From: Firm-13 sp964617375
Lineage (GTDB): Bacteria; Bacillota; Clostridia; Saccharofermentanales; Saccharofermentanaceae
Assembly (NCBI GenBank): GCA_964617375.1
Contig: CAZTXQ010000029.1
Span: 1-36,216, forward strand
DNA: 36,216 bases
Direction: 5' to 3'
In this document: one piece after another, positions 33,011-36,216 of the stretch
Numbering within the stretch: the first letter of the stretch is position 1
Layout: every line of letters begins with the position of its first letter
Made by a program: the position numbers and the translations under genes
The notes under the pieces: model-generated
Seen by the model: only the letters and a program-made list of their open reading frames with translations
Database searches by the model: none
Told to the model about the DNA's origin: nothing

Positions 33011-33098
33011 GGTTCATGTAACGTGATTAAATAAGGTAAAAGGTGAAACGATACGATTAGATCGAGTGATTCTTACGCAGAATATGCATGAAATGCTT

Positions 33099-33127
33099 TT
33101 GACCGCGAAGCCCAACGTGTTTATGGT
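33099..33127 (+). promoter_or_regulatory. promoter of the SEC-C protein gene
   Basis: TTGACC (33099-33104) and TATGGT (33122-33127) are 17 bp apart. GGAGA precedes ATG 33179. The rest of 33011-33178 shows nothing I can name. Confidence 0.45.
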
Positions 33128-33178
33128 AATATGTTGTCAATAGACGACTTGATTCTGTCTGCATTGGAGAAATGAATT

Positions 33179-34108
33179 ATGAACATAGGACGCAATGATC
33201 CCTGCCCTTGCGGCAGTGGTAAGAAATTCAAGAATTGCTGTATTAATACGTACGATATCGTTCCTTTTTCATCAGGTTCGGACTCTCGCAAAACCCCATG
33301 GTTTTATGATGAAGTATCCAGGATGAGTGACGAAGTTATCATAAACAAGTTATCCGAAACGGGTATCCATTTCGATAAAGATGAGTTTCTGCGGGATATT
33401 GATAAAAATAATACCGCAGAGAGTATTGGGGAGAAGTGGCTTACTTCTTCTGGTGTTCGCGCGACAGCACTGGATGATAATTTTCCTTCTGTTGCCGCAT
33501 GGGTCTTGTGGGAACGTGTCGCACCGGAGCACAAGGCTTCCATGGAGCAGATATACGGCAGTTGGATTCTCAAAGGATACGATCTCGCCGAGCAAGACAA
33601 GTCGGTTGAGGCTTGTGCATTATTCCTGAAGGCATGGGAGGCCATCAAATATCGCATTCGACCGGAAGATCGCTCGACCGCTCGTTTGGATCAATGCTAT
33701 AGCGGAACCTTCTTCGCGAGTAATTTTCTTCAGGATCTGGAAGAAGAGCTGCACAATGCCGGCTTAGAGAAGGCAGCATTTTTCGAGAAGAGAATTGCAT
33801 TTTGCCGGGAGTTTTGCGGATTCTTCCCAGACGAAGATCCTCTTACCTTTCACAATATGCGCCGGGCAATTGCCGACTCCTATGTGTCTCTGCGGCAATA
33901 TGATCGCGCTAAAGAGGAACTGGAGCGTCTGATCACCGACTTTCCCGAGAACCCGTGGAGCTATATCCAATACGGCGATCTGTATCAGTTCGAACCGGCC
34001 GTCAAAGATCGGGCCAAGGCTCTGGAGTTCTATAATCAGGCCTTGCAATTCGCTGTGGAAAGTTACGATATCGCCGCAATCGAAGAAAGGATCCATGACG
34101 ATCCCTAA
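33179..34108 (+). CDS. SEC-C metal-binding motif protein with TPR-like helices
   Basis: The N-terminus is a SEC-C zinc finger, GRNDPCPCGSGKKFKNCC (Cys9, Cys11, Cys20, Cys21), as at the end of SecA and in many stand-alone proteins. The rest of the 309 residues is helical. The C-terminal third has TPR-like pairs (VSLRQYDRAKEELERLITDF, WSYIQYGDLYQF, DRAKALEFYNQALQ). Such proteins are poorly characterised; protein or nucleic acid binding is likely. The stop lies at the edge of a pRiA4b ORF-3 remnant on the other strand, another family often found with SEC-C domains. Confidence 0.82.
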   Translation: MNIGRNDPCPCGSGKKFKNCCINTYDIVPFSSGSDSRKTPWFYDEVSRMSDEVIINKLSETGIHFDKDEFLRDIDKNNTAESIGEKWLTSSGVRATALDDNFPSVAAWVLWERVAPEHKASMEQIYGSWILKGYDLAEQDKSVEACALFLKAWEAIKYRIRPEDRSTARLDQCYSGTFFASNFLQDLEEELHNAGLEKAAFFEKRIAFCREFCGFFPDEDPLTFHNMRRAIADSYVSLRQYDRAKEELERLITDFPENPWSYIQYGDLYQFEPAVKDRAKALEFYNQALQFAVESYDIAAIEERIHDDP

Positions 34109-34182
34109 CTCTTCTCCTTGTACTTCCTCGCAAGCAGATTCTCAGACTCTTTCGTCGGCGGCACCCCATACTCATACATGTC
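34105..34182 (-). pseudogene. remnant: last ~25 codons of a pRiA4b ORF-3 family gene
   Basis: The frame encodes MYEYGVPPTKESENLLARKY then KEKS and a stop. The DNA at 34111-34178 is nearly identical to 35748-35815, which encodes the C-terminus of the gene at 35754. An in-frame TAG at 34188-34186 closes it upstream, so no complete gene remains. Confidence 0.8.
34111..34178. repeat. left copy of a 68-bp direct duplication flanking the AlbA_2 gene
   Basis: Matches 35748-35815 at an offset of 1637 bp, with about three or four differences up to the last few bases. Both copies are in the same orientation. The right copy is part of the larger decayed gene. Confidence 0.85.
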
Positions 34183-34209
34183 CCGCTAAAGTTATATCGG
34201 GCAGGTATG

Positions 34210-35505
34210 TTACTGCTTATTTGTTGAATACACGGATTGTTTACCGTCCTTTCGTGTTTTAAGGAGCCCCTTTTCACTCATGCGAACAAGCAGCTTATAC
34301 GCCCCACTTGCACTGATGCCAAGTATTTTCGAAGCATCTTCTTTCGTGAATTCATTGCTCCCGAAAGTATCAAGAAGCTGCCGCTCACGTTTGTTGACAT
34401 TACCTGTACTAAGCGGTAAACCGTAATTCTGATTGGGCAGGCGAATAAGAAATCCGCCGTTCACAACGGGGATTTCAGGTTTTACTGTGCTATTCTCATA
34501 AGCACTGAATATTCTTGGAATACCCGTTCCAAATGCCTCAATAATTTTCAGACGATAGAAAATTTGCGCCAATTTCTCGTTTCTTGCTACCGAAACACCG
34601 GTCAGCATCAAATCATACGTAACGCCGGGCATAATTCCGCCAAGCGACATAAATTCTAATCGGTCATCAAACATGCTGATAAGAACGCTTCCCTCAAGAT
34701 AATAATCCCTATGTATCAACGCATTGACATAAGCTTCGCGAAATGCAATTTCCGGATAATCGGGGTGGTCTATTCGATACGCACCTTCAAATGTTCCATG
34801 CACACGGTTGAAAACGTGCAAATAAGCCAGAACCTCGTCAATCTGCCTAAATAGAGAACCGGCAAACTCTTTTCGGTCTTTAAAGTTTTCCTTGTTTCTT
34901 CCCTCGAATATAGCTGCTTTGGTTGTATAAGGGCATTGGTCAGAGAGAATAAGTGCAAGGTTGGAATAACGTCCGTCCGAGCGGACAATTCCCAATGTGC
35001 GTTTTTGTTGCGGACCGAACGCAATCTCATTATCTATGAAAACCTTACCGGCATAATCGAATGTGAGGTTCTGTTCAGTAGATAGATCCGAGATAAATTG
35101 TCCCATTCCGTTGTCTTTTATCATCTGCCTGATATGTTCACGGGTAGCCATAACGGTATTACTGCCAATACGAATCCAAACGCCTTCGGGAATAAGTCCA
35201 TATCTGGCAAAACAGTACGGAATCGCTGTCCCACGTTCGACGGTTATTTCAAAAAACCATTTGTGATCCTGCTGCCTGGGTTCCGCTTTGAAATATGCCG
35301 TGGGATCAGGAGTGATAGAATCACGAAAACTGTTTACGATTTTTCTGGACCACTCATCAATATTCCCTTCCAGGCCATATAATGATCCATCATTACTCAT
35401 TCCCAGATAAAGCGTACCTCCGTCCGTATTCAAAAAGGCAAGCATGGTTTTAATGACCTTGTCGTTATACTCGCGTTTAAACTCAACGTTTTGATTCTCA
35501 ATCAT
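34210..35505 (-). CDS. AlbA_2-domain ATP-binding regulator (putative helicase/transcriptional regulator family)
   Basis: The N-terminal AlbA_2 (divergent AAA_4) domain starts MIENQNVEFKREYNDKVIKT and continues AFLNTDGGTLYLGMSNDG, with the E-x-K-x and GG-Y-G pattern of the family. The middle has a HATPase_c_4-like segment (AFREAYVNALIHRDYY, then GGIMPGVTYDLMLTG and KIIEAFGTGIPRIF). The C-terminal winged helix is EFTKEDASKILGISASGAYK. GGGAGG precedes ATG 35505. The gene is flanked by a 68-bp direct duplication, which suggests it was inserted or lies in a rearranged block. It has no octamer CGCGAAAA, unlike many neighbours. The regulator's target is unknown. Confidence 0.85.
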   Translation of the reverse strand: MIENQNVEFKREYNDKVIKTMLAFLNTDGGTLYLGMSNDGSLYGLEGNIDEWSRKIVNSFRDSITPDPTAYFKAEPRQQDHKWFFEITVERGTAIPYCFARYGLIPEGVWIRIGSNTVMATREHIRQMIKDNGMGQFISDLSTEQNLTFDYAGKVFIDNEIAFGPQQKRTLGIVRSDGRYSNLALILSDQCPYTTKAAIFEGRNKENFKDRKEFAGSLFRQIDEVLAYLHVFNRVHGTFEGAYRIDHPDYPEIAFREAYVNALIHRDYYLEGSVLISMFDDRLEFMSLGGIMPGVTYDLMLTGVSVARNEKLAQIFYRLKIIEAFGTGIPRIFSAYENSTVKPEIPVVNGGFLIRLPNQNYGLPLSTGNVNKRERQLLDTFGSNEFTKEDASKILGISASGAYKLLVRMSEKGLLKTRKDGKQSVYSTNKQ

Positions 35506-35753
35506 AAGGCACCTCCCTTGCTTTCACATCATTATAACAAGAAAATCTCCATTCTGCGCAGGGATAATTGGAGAGTTATGGAGAATTGGAGAGTTTGTTC
35601 TAATTTGGAGATTAACCGCTTCTTGAGATCTTATTTACATGACTCCATTTTGGTCGCGACAGATGTCGAACGCTTATCACGCGTTGTTGAAAAGAAACCA
35701 TGAAACCTTCGTTCCTCGAGTTCAAGAGTGTTCAAACCCACCTAGTGCTTCTC

Positions 35754-36158
35754 CTAGTACTTCCTCGCAAGCAGGTTCTCAGACGCTTTCGTCGGCGGCA
35801 CCCCATACTCATACAAATCCGCATAAATATGCGGGATTTTTTTCACGCGAAAATTCATATCCTCCAGATCAAATTCTTCAAGGTTCAAGTCATCAACCCC
35901 AAGCCATTCCCGATTCTCTTCATATTCGGCGCCCTTCTTCTTTGCAAACGAGCGGGTCAGCTGCTTCAGTCCGTCCGGACCTCCACAATCCACAATGATC
36001 CCGAAGCCCTCGCCGGCCAGCACCCGCGGAAGCTCCCTCCACGGTAATTCTTTGTCTTCGAAAACATCCTCCAACTTCAAATCGACTTTCCATCCGTCCC
36101 CGAAATCATATTCTATACACAGCTCGTCGCCCGCATGGTTGACCGCAAAGGGCATCAA
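35754..36158 (-). pseudogene. pRiA4b ORF-3 family protein (IS1096 passenger-like), N-terminally truncated
   Basis: A 134-residue reading frame with the family core ELCIEYDFGDGWKVDLKLED, then LPRVLAGEGFGIIVDCGGPDGLKQ, and the closing EYGVPPTKASENLLARKY. Full members have an N-terminal half before the YDFGD motif that is absent here. In the same frame a TAG lies at 36173-36171 and the frame then stays open to the window edge, consistent with a gene broken by a nonsense mutation or with a start at TTG/ATG 36158. The right edge cuts off any continuation. The family is found on plasmids and transposons, so mobility is plausible. The 248-bp gap 35506-35753 shows only short GGAGAGTT-type direct repeats near 35570-35600. 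Confidence 0.72.
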
Positions 36159-36216
36159 GACTTTCCAAATCTATTCAACAAGATTCGATATTTCTTCAAC
36201 CCACAACTGATAACCT

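Noticed and set aside
32329..33021. Alternative plus-strand frame over the DUF4386-like gene
   Set aside because: Arg/His/Cys-rich noise; the competing frame has AAGGAGG and six membrane spans.

Overview
The window looks like chromosomal DNA from an anaerobic, Gram-positive, gut-type Clostridia (Lachnospiraceae or Oscillospiraceae-like) assembled from a metagenome. Reasons: strong AGGAGG-type ribosome binding sites, sigma-A promoters of the TTGACA/TATAAT kind, many ATGA/GTGA stop-start overlaps, and family content typical of that group (choloylglycine-hydrolase relative, VanZ-like, DUF4386-like, DUF3232-like, DUF4143 ATPase, HigBA, ECF sigma). The taxonomic call is inference. There are no rRNA, tRNA, phage structural or cas genes, and no intact insertion sequence.

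Layout. 1-7183: a 23-bp repeat at the edge, a membrane-anchored Ntn hydrolase, an iron alcohol dehydrogenase, a DUF4143 ATPase with an unusual repeated operator, then a plus-strand run of Xre-type membrane regulator (split by a spurious scaffold gap), DUF2461, DJ-1/PfpI and an acyltransferase broken by an amber codon. 7294-10619: a DnaQ-like exonuclease with a BRCT domain, a small DUF3232-like protein, an unknown zinc-ribbon protein and a zinc-ribbon membrane protein. 10649-15916: a minus-strand export/sensing operon (FtsX permease, ATPase, large solute-binding lipoprotein). 16025-19334: SNF2 helicase followed by folD. 19432-22243: an internally shortened GNAT, an unknown protein with a ParB-like DGHH motif, and an autoregulated winged-helix regulator with an isochorismatase-family hydrolase. 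22244-22943 is gene-free and carries five tandem copies of a ~75-bp unit, each with two hairpins. 22944-25931: VanZ-like protein, HigBA toxin-antitoxin with palindromic operators, and a lipoprotein. 26001-28085: an ECF sigma factor fused through a membrane segment to an extracytoplasmic domain, preceded by an ECF-like promoter. 28438-29984: TetR, flavodoxin and FMN-binding membrane protein. 30038-33010: a small lipoprotein, then an operon of membrane protein, Xre regulator, MDR oxidoreductase and six-TM protein. 33179-36216: SEC-C/TPR protein, an AlbA_2-type regulator flanked by a ~68-bp direct duplication, and a decayed pRiA4b ORF-3 family gene.

Themes. Several modules pair signalling with redox or small-molecule chemistry: TetR with flavoproteins, Xre with MDR oxidoreductase, winged helix with isochorismatase. 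Two systems are built to sense outside the membrane: the membrane-tethered sigma factor with its lipoprotein, and the ABC exporter with its beta-rich binding lipoprotein. Across the window the octamer CGCGAAAA/TTTTCGCG occurs 31 times by my count, against about one expected from random sequence, so a genome-wide signal or bias is likely. Signs of decay or assembly error include the amber codon at 6302, a poly-A frameshift at 29578, the GNAT deletion, the truncated pRiA4b gene and the false gap at 4390-4489.
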